This document shows, piece after piece, positions 26,485 to 33,857 of a stretch of DNA of 64,000 nucleotides; the stretch's first letter is position 1; each line of letters starts with the position of its first letter. The notes under the pieces were generated by a model. The model searched no databases, was not told the origin of the DNA, and saw nothing but the letters and a program-made list of their open reading frames with translations. This stretch comes from Sediminihabitans luteus (GTDB taxonomy: Bacteria > Actinomycetota > Actinomycetes > Actinomycetales > Cellulomonadaceae): assembly GCF_002797595.1 (NCBI RefSeq), contig NZ_PGFE01000005.1:62001-126000 (forward strand), given 5' to 3'. Position numbers and translations under genes: made by a program.

Positions 26485-26503
26485 GACGGCGCCCCGCGCC
26501 GTC
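26485..26503 (+). terminator. 8-bp hairpin between TasA-like gene and signal peptidase
   Basis: GACGGCGC, loop CCC, GCGCCGTC, without a T-tract. It could end or attenuate the secreted-protein transcript, so that its abundant mRNA is separated from the peptidase mRNA, which appears to have its own promoter. Confidence 0.5.
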
Positions 26504-26518
26504 GTGAACCCCCGGCCG

Positions 26519-26524
26519 TAGGCT
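26519..26524 (+). promoter_or_regulatory. -10 element (TAGGCT) of a leaderless-type promoter
   Basis: TAGGCT ends seven bases before ATG 26532 of the signal peptidase, the spacing seen at 4292 and 35232. No ribosome-binding site separates them. Confidence 0.5.
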
Positions 26525-26531
26525 CGCACCG

Positions 26532-27038
26532 ATGCGCAGAGCACTCCGAGTCGTCGGCAACGTGACCCTCTGGGTCGTGGCCGTCCTCGGGGTGCTCTCG
26601 GGCGTGGTGTGGGCCGCGACCGCGGCCGGCTGGATCCAGCCCCTCGTCGTGATCTCCGGCTCGATGGAACCCACGATCAGCACGGGCGACCTGCTGATCG
26701 ACCGCCCCACCGACACCGACGGCGTCGAGGTCGGCGACGTCGTCTCGCTCCCGAGCGACCTCACCGGCGAGATCGTCACGCACCGCGTCGTCGAGATCGA
26801 CCACCACGACGACGGCGGCGCCGAGATCCGCATGCAGGGCGACGCCAACCCGGCCGAGGACATCGCCCCGTACGAGGTCGGCGACGAGGTGCTGCACCCC
26901 GTGTGGCAGATCGACGGCGCAGGCTACTGGGTCGTGCGCATCCAGCAGCCGTCCGTCGCGATCCCGCTGCTCGTGACCGTGCTCGCGCTCGTCGGCCTGT
27001 CCCTGATCGGCCCCGCCCGGAAGGAGGACCCCGCATGA
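26532..27038 (+). CDS. SipW-type signal peptidase I
   Basis: The protein has 168 residues. An N-terminal membrane anchor (11-33) precedes the catalytic Ser44 in VISGSMEPTISTGD. It uses the Ser/His/Asp arrangement of the ER/SipW class instead of the Ser/Lys dyad: His84 is in IVTHRVVEI and Asp104 in MQGDANPAED. A second membrane helix lies near 142-160. It should cleave secreted proteins with SipW-dependent signals, and both neighbours carry such signals. The stop overlaps the next gene's ATG (ATGA), so the peptidase and the downstream substrate are coupled. Confidence 0.9.
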   Translation: MRRALRVVGNVTLWVVAVLGVLSGVVWAATAAGWIQPLVVISGSMEPTISTGDLLIDRPTDTDGVEVGDVVSLPSDLTGEIVTHRVVEIDHHDDGGAEIRMQGDANPAEDIAPYEVGDEVLHPVWQIDGAGYWVVRIQQPSVAIPLLVTVLALVGLSLIGPARKEDPA

Positions 27039-27904
27039 CCGACCGCACCGCGCGTCGTCCCGCGTTCGTCGCGGCCCTCCTCGCCTTGCTCGCGCTCCTG
27101 GGCCTCGCCGTGGCGCAGCCCATCGCGACCACGGACGCCGCATGGAGCGACGACGCGGTCGTCGCTGGCGCGGCGAGCGCCGGCACGTGGGGCGGCGGGG
27201 GCGGTGAGGGGCCGATCACCCCCGGCGACGACGCCACGATCGTCTCGAACGAGGCGTGGACGGTGTCGTCGGAGCAGCAGTTCTGCGTCGCCTTCGACGT
27301 CACGACCGAGAGCACCACGCCCGTCGAGTGGAGCGTGCTGCTCGCCACGTCGCTCGCACCGTTCAACGGCGCGCACCAGGGCGACCTCACCGGGGCCACG
27401 CTCGCGTCCGAGCCCGACGCCGAGGGCGTCGCTCGTCTCGTCGGGACCGTGGGCTGGGAGGGCCAGGCCTGGCACGCCGTCCAGAACAACCACAGCATCG
27501 TCGCGGGACAGACGGCCTCCGTGAAGGTGTGCGTCTACGACGCGGGCACCCCGGAGATCGTGCAGCCCGGCGACGACACCTACACGTACACGACCGTCCT
27601 CCAGGAGAACGGCGTCAACAACCAGGCGTGCGCCGTGACCACCGTGACGGGGCACTCGCAGTTCTACGTGGGCGTCGAGGTCGTCGTCGACTGGTCCGAC
27701 CTGCTCGACGCGGCGCTCGCGGCCGGGCAGATCACGCCGGCCGAGTACGAGTACCTCCTCCCGCTCGATCTCACCGTCTGGGACTCGGGCGGCATCTGGG
27801 ACGCGACCGTCGACGGCGACACCTACACCGCACGCCCCGAGACCGGGTCGGCGGGCTCGGTCATGGACGGGAAGACGCTCACCGTCAAGGGCTGCACGGG
27901 CTGA
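27035..27904 (+). CDS. second SipW-dependent-type secreted protein
   Basis: The protein has 289 residues. The signal region (FVAALLALLALLGLAVAQPI) runs into TTDAAWSDDAVVAGAASAGT, the same pattern as the TasA-like protein. The mature part starts with a Gly-rich linker and continues with beta-rich sequence containing several Cys residues (QFCVAFDV, SVKVCVYDAG, NQACAVTT, VKGCTG), which may form disulfides. I do not recognise a named domain beyond the signal. AAGGAGG precedes ATG 27035 inside the peptidase gene. It may be a minor or anchoring subunit for the fibre protein, as TapA is for TasA, but this is an analogy from gene order only. Confidence 0.75.
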   Translation: MTDRTARRPAFVAALLALLALLGLAVAQPIATTDAAWSDDAVVAGAASAGTWGGGGGEGPITPGDDATIVSNEAWTVSSEQQFCVAFDVTTESTTPVEWSVLLATSLAPFNGAHQGDLTGATLASEPDAEGVARLVGTVGWEGQAWHAVQNNHSIVAGQTASVKVCVYDAGTPEIVQPGDDTYTYTTVLQENGVNNQACAVTTVTGHSQFYVGVEVVVDWSDLLDAALAAGQITPAEYEYLLPLDLTVWDSGGIWDATVDGDTYTARPETGSAGSVMDGKTLTVKGCTG

Positions 27905-27985
27905 CGCGTCCGGGCCACCCGAGGCCTGTGGAACGATGGGACCCCGACGTGCGGCGTCCGCCGCAGGACCGACCCCGAGGACCCG

Positions 27986-28588
27986 ATGACCGAGCACGAG
28001 CCCGTGACGGGCGACCACGTCGTGACCGTCGACGACGCCGGCCACCGGACCGGCACGTTCGCGCGCTCCGCGGTCCACACGACCGAGACCCCGCTGCACC
28101 TCGCGTTCTCGTGCTACCTGCTCGACGACGCCGACCGCGTGCTCATGACGCGCCGCGCGCTCGTCAAGCGCACCTGGCCGGGCGTGTGGACCAACTCGTT
28201 CTGCGGCCACCCCCGGTGGACCGAGACGACCGCCGAGTCGATCGACCGGCACGCGAGCCACGAGCTCGGCGTCGCGGTGCGCGACGTCCAGGTCGCGCTG
28301 CCCGACTTCCGGTACCGCGCGGTCGACGCCTCGGGCGTCGTCGAGAACGAGGTCTGCCCGGTCTACGTCGCGCGCGTCGTCGGCGACGTCGCCGCGAACC
28401 CGGACGAGGTCGCCGAGCACCACTGGGTCGACGCGCGCGACCTCGCCGCCGCGACGGCCGCGACCCCGTGGGCGTTCAGCCCCTGGATGATCTGGCAGCT
28501 CGACGCGCTCCGTGCTGCGGTCGCCGACGCCCCCCTCACGGCCCCCGCGCCGGGCGCGCGGACGCTCGCCCGGGTGCTCGGCCTGTGA
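27986..28588 (+). CDS. idi: isopentenyl-diphosphate delta-isomerase, type I
   Basis: The protein has 200 residues with a Nudix-like fold. It has Cys73 and His75 in TNSFCGHPR and Glu120/Glu122 in VENEVCPVY, matching the catalytic Cys and Glu and the metal ligands of the type I enzyme. It interconverts IPP and DMAPP in isoprenoid synthesis. Carotenoid or menaquinone genes are not adjacent, so it seems to be an isolated idi. The GTGA overlap with the next start implies co-translation with the methyltransferase. Confidence 0.93.
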   Translation: MTEHEPVTGDHVVTVDDAGHRTGTFARSAVHTTETPLHLAFSCYLLDDADRVLMTRRALVKRTWPGVWTNSFCGHPRWTETTAESIDRHASHELGVAVRDVQVALPDFRYRAVDASGVVENEVCPVYVARVVGDVAANPDEVAEHHWVDARDLAAATAATPWAFSPWMIWQLDALRAAVADAPLTAPAPGARTLARVLGL

Positions 28589-29397
28589 CCGAGGAGCTCC
28601 CCCTCCCCGATCGCGACGCCCCGTTCGAGGACCACCTGGCCTGGGCGCGCGCGACCCCCGCGGACGTCGCCCCCGACCTCGTCGCCCGACGCTGCACCAC
28701 GTCGTCCACCCGCTGGGACTACGCGGACGTCGCGGCCGACGCGGTCCGGTACGCGACCGGGCCCGTGCTCGACCTCGGCACCGGCACGGGCGACCTCTTC
28801 TCGACGCTCGCACCGTTCCCCGAGGGCTCGGCCGCGACCGAGGCGTGGCACCCGCACCTCGCGCTCGCCCGACGCCGGCTCGAACCCCTCGGCGTCGAGG
28901 TGCGTCCCGTCGGCCCCGGCGTCGACGACGGCCTCATGCTGCCGTTCCTCAGCGCCCGGTTCTCGGTCGTGCTCGACCGGCACGAGGCGTTCGACCCCGA
29001 CGAGGTCGCGCGCGTGCTCGCGCCCGGCGGCACGTTCGTGACCGAGCAGGTCGACTCGCGCGACGGGATCCGCATCAACACCGCGCTCGGGGCGCCCCTG
29101 CCCTGGGGGCCCGACGACGTGACCCTCGAGGGCGTGGTCGCCGACGTCGAGAGCGCCGGCCTCGTGGTCGACGACGTCGACGAGCACGACGGCACCCGCA
29201 CGTTCCGCGACCTCGCGACGTTCTGCTGGTACCTGCGCGCGGCCCCCTGGCAGGTGCCGGCGCTCGCGGACCTCTCGCCCGCGGGCGTGGCCCGGTTCGA
29301 GGCGCCGCTGCGCGCGCTGCACCTGCACTTCGCCTCGGGCCGGGACTTCGTCGACGAGGCGCCCCGGTTCGTGGTGCGCGCCCACCGGCGCGGCTGA
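28585..29397 (+). CDS. class I SAM-dependent methyltransferase
   Basis: The protein has 270 residues. Motif I is GPVLDLGTGTGD near residues 59-70, followed by ATEAWHPHLALARRRL and the post-motif region RVLAPGGTFVTEQVDSRDGI. The substrate is not evident. Distant similarity to small-molecule or quinone-type methyltransferases cannot be narrowed from sequence alone. The GTG start lies within the idi stop, so the two are expressed together, but no shared pathway is apparent. Confidence 0.8.
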   Translation: MTEELPLPDRDAPFEDHLAWARATPADVAPDLVARRCTTSSTRWDYADVAADAVRYATGPVLDLGTGTGDLFSTLAPFPEGSAATEAWHPHLALARRRLEPLGVEVRPVGPGVDDGLMLPFLSARFSVVLDRHEAFDPDEVARVLAPGGTFVTEQVDSRDGIRINTALGAPLPWGPDDVTLEGVVADVESAGLVVDDVDEHDGTRTFRDLATFCWYLRAAPWQVPALADLSPAGVARFEAPLRALHLHFASGRDFVDEAPRFVVRAHRRG

Positions 29398-29464
29398 CCC
29401 GGCCGTTCGGCCAGCGTTCACCCGGTCGTCGTTCGGGCGTCCGCGCCCGGTCGCGCCCGCTGCC

Positions 29465-29470
29465 TAGCGT
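29465..29470 (+). promoter_or_regulatory. -10 element (TAGCGT) of a leaderless-type promoter
   Basis: TAGCGT ends eight bases before ATG 29479 of the tandem HAD gene. Only GGGGTCCC separates it from the start, too close for a conventional leader. Confidence 0.45.
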
Positions 29471-29478
29471 GGGGTCCC

Positions 29479-31119
29479 ATGACCACCACGGACCCGCGGC
29501 GGGTCGTCGACGCCGCGGGACCGGGCGTCGGCGCGGTCGGGACGCGCCCCGCCGCGCTCGTGCTCGACGCGCTCGGCGTCGTGCTGCACCCCACGCCCCG
29601 CCCCGACGCGCTCGACGCGCTGACCCCCGTGGTGCGCGACGTGCTCGACCGGGCCGGGCACCGGATCGACCCGGCCGTGCTCGCGGGGGTGCTCGCCGAG
29701 GGCCTGCACGCGCTCGACCAGTGGGAGGCCGCCGCGGGCCACGCGCCGACGCCGCCCGCGCTCGGTGCGCGCGGGACCGTCGAGCTGCTCTCCGGGCCGC
29801 TGCCGCCCGGCGCGCGGGCCGCGCTCGTCGCGGCGTCCGACGACCTGCTCGCCGCACTCGTGCCGATCCTGCACGACCACGCGCCCGACCCGGGCGCGCA
29901 CGCGCTGCTCGACCTCGCGGGCACGCTCGACGTGCGCGTGGGCCTCGTCGCTGGCACCCGCTCGGGGCGGGCGCTGCGCGCGGTGCTCGGCGCGCACGGG
30001 CTGTCGGGCGCGCACGTCGCGGTCGAGGTCTGCTCGGACGAGACGGGCCTGCACCCCGCCGACCCGGCCGCGCTGCGGCTCGCGACGCAGGCGCTGGGCG
30101 CCGCGCCCCGGCGCACCTGGTACGTCGGGGGAGCGGGACGCGCGTCGGTGCGCGCCGGCCGTGGCGCCGAGATGGGCGCGGTGCTCCTGCTCGGCGTCCA
30201 GGAGGGCCCGCTCGCCGGCGTCCGCCCGGCCGACCTGCGGGTCGCGTCGCTCGCGGACGTCGCGCTGGCCCTCGACCGGGCGCTGCCCCCCGTGAGCGCC
30301 CCGGGACGCGCCGTGCCGGGCGTGCCGCGCGGACGGCGCGCGCCGCTGCGGGTCGAGCACCCGCCGTCGGCCGTGGTGCTCGACCACGTCGGCGTGACCG
30401 TGACGACCGTGCCCGACCGTGGCGCGGCGCAGGAGCGGGCGCGGTGCGTCGCGGACCGGCTCGCGGCCGTGGGCGTCGTGGTCGACGGCCCCGCGGTCGC
30501 CCGGGCCGTCGCGCGCGCGACCGAGGCCGCAGGGTCCGCGCCCTACGACGGGGCCGTGACGCCCGTCGAGTTCTGGAGCGAGCTCGTCGCCGACGAGCTC
30601 GACGCGTGCGTCGCACCCCCCGCGCGCGAGACCGTGCGGGCGTGGCTGCGCGCCGAGGCCGTGGCGCTCACGGCCGAGCACGAGAGCACCGCGCTGCGCG
30701 CCGAGCTGCGCCCCGGGGTACGCGCCGTGCTGCAGCACGCGCGCGACGTCGGCGTGCCCGTCGCGGTCGTCTCGGGGACGCTCGGCGCGTCCGCGCTGCG
30801 GGCCCAGCTCGCCGACCTGGGCGTCGACCACCTCGTCGCGACGGTCGCGTGCGCGCGCGAGCTCGCACGCCGCAAGCCCGACCCGGCGGTCGTCGTCGAG
30901 GTGCTGCGCGTCATGGGCGCCGACCCGGCGACCGCCTGGTTCGTCGGGGACGAGCCCGCCCGTGACGTGCCCGCCGCGCGCGGGGCCGGGGTGCGCAACG
31001 TCGTCCTCGTCCGGGGCGGGGAGACGGCCGACCTCGCGCTCGGGGCTGCGCGGGGCGCGCATGCGCCCGACCACGTGCTGACCGAGGTCAGCGAGCTCAT
31101 CGACCTCTGGCCGCGGTGA
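29479..31119 (+). CDS. tandem HAD-like hydrolase with degenerate active sites
   Basis: The protein has 546 residues and consists of two HAD-like halves, about 25-275 and 297-545. Both begin with the strand that normally holds DxD: Asp30 in LVLDALGVVL and Asp302 in VVLDHVGVTV. In both, the second Asp is replaced (Leu32, Val304). The first half also lacks the Lys and the acidic motif IV (WYVGGAGRAS). The second keeps Lys in ARRKPDPAVVVEVL and GDEPARDVPAA. Phosphatase activity is therefore unlikely in half one and doubtful in half two; a binding or regulatory role is plausible. The halves probably arose by duplication. Confidence 0.75.
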   Translation: MTTTDPRRVVDAAGPGVGAVGTRPAALVLDALGVVLHPTPRPDALDALTPVVRDVLDRAGHRIDPAVLAGVLAEGLHALDQWEAAAGHAPTPPALGARGTVELLSGPLPPGARAALVAASDDLLAALVPILHDHAPDPGAHALLDLAGTLDVRVGLVAGTRSGRALRAVLGAHGLSGAHVAVEVCSDETGLHPADPAALRLATQALGAAPRRTWYVGGAGRASVRAGRGAEMGAVLLLGVQEGPLAGVRPADLRVASLADVALALDRALPPVSAPGRAVPGVPRGRRAPLRVEHPPSAVVLDHVGVTVTTVPDRGAAQERARCVADRLAAVGVVVDGPAVARAVARATEAAGSAPYDGAVTPVEFWSELVADELDACVAPPARETVRAWLRAEAVALTAEHESTALRAELRPGVRAVLQHARDVGVPVAVVSGTLGASALRAQLADLGVDHLVATVACARELARRKPDPAVVVEVLRVMGADPATAWFVGDEPARDVPAARGAGVRNVVLVRGGETADLALGAARGAHAPDHVLTEVSELIDLWPR

Positions 31120-31161
31120 CACGACCGTTACGGCACGACCGCTATGGCACGACCGGTACGA
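31120..31161. repeat. three tandem 14-bp repeats after the HAD gene
   Basis: CACGACCGTTACGG, CACGACCGCTATGG and CACGACCGGTACGA follow each other directly at 31120, 31134 and 31148, starting just after the HAD stop. Each unit carries a short AT-richer core. They could be binding sites or simply a small satellite. Confidence 0.75.
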
Positions 31162-31166
31162 CATGG

Positions 31167-31288
31167 CCGCGGGCAGGGAAGAGCCCGCGGGTCGGTGGTC
31201 TCCCACCTGTCGTGCTGGACGAGTGCACGACCCCCGCGGGCCCCGGTGGCTGCGTCGGTCTCGCCGGTCAGGGGTCCGGCTGGACCGG
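31167..31288 (-). ncRNA. hairpin-rich region, candidate structured RNA or bidirectional terminator
   Basis: Four perfect stems are packed here: 31167-31174 with 31183-31190 (8 bp), 31194-31198 with 31203-31207 (5 bp, GAGA tetraloop on the minus strand), 31209-31215 with 31225-31231 (7 bp), and 31264-31269 with 31283-31288 (6 bp). On the minus strand they lie directly downstream of the 12-codon ORF at 31353-31315. On the plus strand they follow the HAD gene and could end its transcript. The strand is inferred from the strong ribosome-binding site on the minus side. I do not recognise a known RNA family. Confidence 0.45.
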
Positions 31289-31314
31289 CTCAGCGGCCGT
31301 CCTGCGGACTGCGA

Positions 31315-31353
31315 CTAGCGCGCAGCCACCTCGAAAGTCCCGAGCTTGATCAT
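31315..31353 (-). CDS. 12-residue micro-ORF with a near-perfect Shine-Dalgarno sequence
   Basis: ATG 31353 opens MIKLGTFEVAAR and stops at TAG. Eleven bases upstream, AAAGGAGG (31372-31365) within GGAAAGGAGGTGG is an almost full complement of the 16S 3' end, the strongest ribosome-binding site I saw in the window. No annotated-size gene follows on this strand; the hairpin cluster does. It could be a leader peptide, a ribosome-loading element or a small functional peptide. The ORF is short enough to be chance, but the ribosome-binding site is hard to dismiss. Confidence 0.45.
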   Translation of the reverse strand: MIKLGTFEVAAR

Positions 31354-31436
31354 TCCTCGGACCACCTCCTTTCCTTCGTGACGACGACGCTACGCCGCGT
31401 CCCGGAGGGGCACCAGGGAATTTCCGCGCGGCGTCG

Positions 31437-31709
31437 TCAGCCCAGGCGGGAGAACACGCCGCCGACGATGACGACCGCGGAGATCACGATGCCGGCGACC
31501 GCGAGACCGTTCGAGTAGCCCGCCGCGCGCGACTTGTTGAGCGCGACGATCGACAGGATCAGGCCCACGAGGGCGAACAGGAACGAGAACACGAACCCGA
31601 CGATGCCGAGGGTCTTGCCGGGGTTCTTCTCGGGGGCGCCCTGGGGCCCCGGGTATGCGACGGGCGCCTGCGGTGCGGCGCCGTAGGGGGACTTCTGGTC
31701 GTAGCTCAT
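31437..31709 (-). CDS. small DUF4190-like membrane protein
   Basis: The protein has 90 residues. A Pro/Gly/Gln-rich cytoplasmic-type N-terminus (about 1-28) is followed by two membrane helices (TLGIVGFVFSFLFALVGLIL; GLAVAGIVISAVVIVGGVF) separated by a short ALNKSRAAGYSN loop. This is the usual DUF4190 layout of actinobacterial small membrane proteins, whose function is unknown. GGAG precedes ATG 31709. The micro-ORF starts 84 bp downstream on the same strand, so both could share a transcript. Confidence 0.82.
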   Translation of the reverse strand: MSYDQKSPYGAAPQAPVAYPGPQGAPEKNPGKTLGIVGFVFSFLFALVGLILSIVALNKSRAAGYSNGLAVAGIVISAVVIVGGVFSRLG

Positions 31710-31836
31710 GAGTGCTCCATCGTCGACTCGGTGCGCCGACCGGGCGTCGCCGCGCGCGTAGTCTCTCGACGATCGGGCGCGACGTCACGGCCGTCCTGTG
31801 GGCGAGACGCCCCGCGCGCCCCGGGGCCGCCCACGA

Positions 31837-31842
31837 GACAAT
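31837..31842 (+). promoter_or_regulatory. possible -10 (GACAAT) before the tyrosine phosphatase
   Basis: GACAAT ends six bases before ATG 31849, compatible with a leaderless start, and no ribosome-binding site is visible. The hexamer is a weaker match than the others listed. Confidence 0.3.
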
Positions 31843-31848
31843 GGCGCG

Positions 31849-32475
31849 ATGTTCCGCATCATGACCGTCTGCACGGGCAACATCTGCCGCTCCCCGATGG
31901 CCGAGGTCGTGCTGCGCGCACGCTTCGCCGAGGCCGGGCTCGGCGACGTCGTCGTGGTCGACTCGACGGGGGTCAGCGACGAGGAGGCCGGGAACCCGAT
32001 CGACCCGCGCGCCCGGGCAGTGCTCGCCGAGCGCGGGTACGCCGTGCCCGAGCACACCGCGCGGCAGGTGCTCTCGACGGACCTGCCGGCGCGCGACCTC
32101 GTGCTGCCCATGACGGCCCGCCACGCACGCGCCCTCGACCGGCTCGTGCGCGCGGCGGGCAACGACGGCGCGCACGTGCGCATGTACCGGACGTTCGACC
32201 CGACCGCGCCGCGCCTCGGCCCGGACGACCCCGCCGACCTGCTCGACATCGAGGACCCGTGGTTCGGGGGCGTCGAGGACTTCGTGACGTGCCTCGACCA
32301 GGTCGAGGCGGGCGCCGAGGGCGTCGTCGCCGCCGTGGTCGAGCTGCTCGCCGCGGGCCAGGGCAGTATCGGCCAGGGCGGTGCCGGCCAGCGCGGTGCC
32401 GGCCAGCGCGGTGCAGATCAAGGCGCTGCAGGTCAGCGCGGCTCGGGTCCTGCGCTCGGGTCCTCGGGCGCCTGA
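31849..32475 (+). CDS. low-molecular-weight protein-tyrosine phosphatase
   Basis: The protein has 208 residues. The P-loop CTGNICRS (nucleophile Cys8, Arg14) sits at the extreme N-terminus, and the general acid is Asp136 in DIEDPWFGG. Both are diagnostic of the family. The catalytic domain ends near 165. The remaining 40 or so residues are a Gly/Gln/Ala-rich tail encoded by 15-bp tandem repeats, which family members normally lack. In actinobacteria such enzymes dephosphorylate tyrosine kinases or polysaccharide-export proteins; the target here is unknown. The 3' end overlaps the convergent antiporter gene by 43 bp. Confidence 0.9.
   Translation: MFRIMTVCTGNICRSPMAEVVLRARFAEAGLGDVVVVDSTGVSDEEAGNPIDPRARAVLAERGYAVPEHTARQVLSTDLPARDLVLPMTARHARALDRLVRAAGNDGAHVRMYRTFDPTAPRLGPDDPADLLDIEDPWFGGVEDFVTCLDQVEAGAEGVVAAVVELLAAGQGSIGQGGAGQRGAGQRGADQGAAGQRGSGPALGSSGA
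32356..32445 (+). repeat. six tandem 15-bp units in the phosphatase C-terminus
   Basis: Units start at 32356, 32371, 32386, 32401, 32416 and 32431, with consensus GGCCAGSGCGGTGCC. They encode GQGSI, GQGGA, GQRGA, GQRGA, DQGAA and GQRGS. The last part overlaps the antiporter gene's 3' end on the opposite strand. The 15-bp unit keeps both frames intact. Confidence 0.85.
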
Positions 32476-33857
32476 CGGTCGGCTCGGGTCCGCGACCCCG
32501 GGTCCCGGTGCCACGTCGCGGCCCGCGGCGGGTCGACCCGGATCGCGGTCGTGTCGGCGACGGTCCCGGCACGCTCGGCCGCGGCCTTCGCGTCGGCCCG
32601 CTCGCGCGCGCCGCGCAGCCGCACGACCGTGCGCCGCGGCGTCGACTCGCCCGGCACGGACACGGGCACGCCGTCCGCGTCGAGCTGCTCCGCGTCGTCC
32701 GCCCGCACGCCGAGCCGGCCCGCGACCGCGGAGCCCGTGAGGCCGTACACGATCGCGGTGAGCAGCACGACGCCGAACACCACGGGCACGAGCTGCGGGA
32801 ACGGGTCGCCCGCGGCCTCGAACTCGAGCGCGAACACCGAGGCCGTCGACGCGGCGACGATGCCGCGCGGCGCCATCCAGGCGACGAGCCCCTTCTCGTT
32901 GCGCGTCAGGTCGGAGCCCACGGTCGCGACCGACGTGACGAGCGGCCGCAGCACGAGCACGAGGATCGCGACGATGATCAGCGTCCCGCCCGCGTAGCGC
33001 ACGAGCGCGTCGAGCTCGACGCGCGCCGAGAGCAGGATGAACAGCGACCCGACGAGCAGCATGCCCAGGTGCCCGCCGAACTCGTGCAGGGGCTCGATGT
33101 CGACGAACCGCTGGTTCGCGAGCGCGACCCCGAGGAACGTCGTCGCCCACAGGCCGGCCTCCTCGTGGATCCCCTCTGCGATCGAGAACGCGACGAACGC
33201 GAACGCGATCGCGAGGATCACCTCGGTGCCGGGCGGGATGCGCCCCCACCGCACGACCACGACGTAGACCGCGGCGACGACGACGCCCGTGCCGATCCCT
33301 GTCAGCCCCGTCTGGAACAGCCGGGGCGCGGCCTCGTGCAGGACGACGTTCGCGACCGTGAGCGCGATCGTGGCCCCGATGGGGTCGATGAAGATCCCCT
33401 CGAACGCGAGGACCGAACTCACGCGCTCGCGCGGCCGGATGATCTGCAGCAGCGGGCCGACGACGGTCGGCCCGGACACGATGAGGATCGCCCCGATCAC
33501 GGCCGCCTTGCCGATCGAGAGGTCGAGCACGAGCCAGGCCGCGAGTGTCGCCCCGATCCCCGTGAGGATCGCGCCGATCGTGACGAGGCCGAGCACCGGG
33601 CGGCGCGCACCCCCGCGCAGGCGGCGGAAGTCGAGCTTGAGGCTCTCCTCGAAGAGCAGGAGCGCCACGCCGAGCGACACGAGCGGGAAGAGCCCGCTGC
33701 CGAACACCGCGTCGGGGTCGAGGATCCCGGTCACGGGCCCGACGAGGAGGCCGAGCGCGAGCAGCACGAGGATCGACGGCAGGTGCACCCGACGCGCGAC
33801 GACCTGGCCGAGCACGCCGAGCACGACGACGATCGCGATGCCGGTGGTGAGGTCCAT
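32433..33857 (-). CDS. CPA1-type cation:proton antiporter
   Basis: The protein has 474 residues: about 12 hydrophobic segments (residues 1-390) and a hydrophilic charged tail of about 85 residues (TPRRTVVRLRGARERADAKA). Typical antiporter features are LLLFEESLKLDFRRLRGGAR, VSGPTVVGPLL, the ion-site stretch FEGIFIDPIGATIAL, and MAPRGIVAASTASVFALEF. It probably exchanges Na+ or K+ for protons at the cytoplasmic membrane. The ATG overlaps the TGA of the upstream AI-2E gene by one base, so the two are an operon. Confidence 0.87.
   Translation of the reverse strand: MDLTTGIAIVVVLGVLGQVVARRVHLPSILVLLALGLLVGPVTGILDPDAVFGSGLFPLVSLGVALLLFEESLKLDFRRLRGGARRPVLGLVTIGAILTGIGATLAAWLVLDLSIGKAAVIGAILIVSGPTVVGPLLQIIRPRERVSSVLAFEGIFIDPIGATIALTVANVVLHEAAPRLFQTGLTGIGTGVVVAAVYVVVVRWGRIPPGTEVILAIAFAFVAFSIAEGIHEEAGLWATTFLGVALANQRFVDIEPLHEFGGHLGMLLVGSLFILLSARVELDALVRYAGGTLIIVAILVLVLRPLVTSVATVGSDLTRNEKGLVAWMAPRGIVAASTASVFALEFEAAGDPFPQLVPVVFGVVLLTAIVYGLTGSAVAGRLGVRADDAEQLDADGVPVSVPGESTPRRTVVRLRGARERADAKAAAERAGTVADTTAIRVDPPRAATWHRDPGSRTRADRQAPEDPSAGPEPR

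Noticed and set aside
31116-31349. A 77-codon plus-strand ORF after the HAD gene.
   Set aside because: No ribosome-binding site, low-complexity translation, and it covers the hairpin cluster and the antisense micro-ORF. It looks like chance in GC-rich DNA.
31359-31376. Plus-strand resemblance to the 16S rRNA 3' end (ACCACCTCCTTTCC).
   Set aside because: No other rRNA sequence is present. It is the complement of a strong ribosome-binding site serving the minus-strand micro-ORF.
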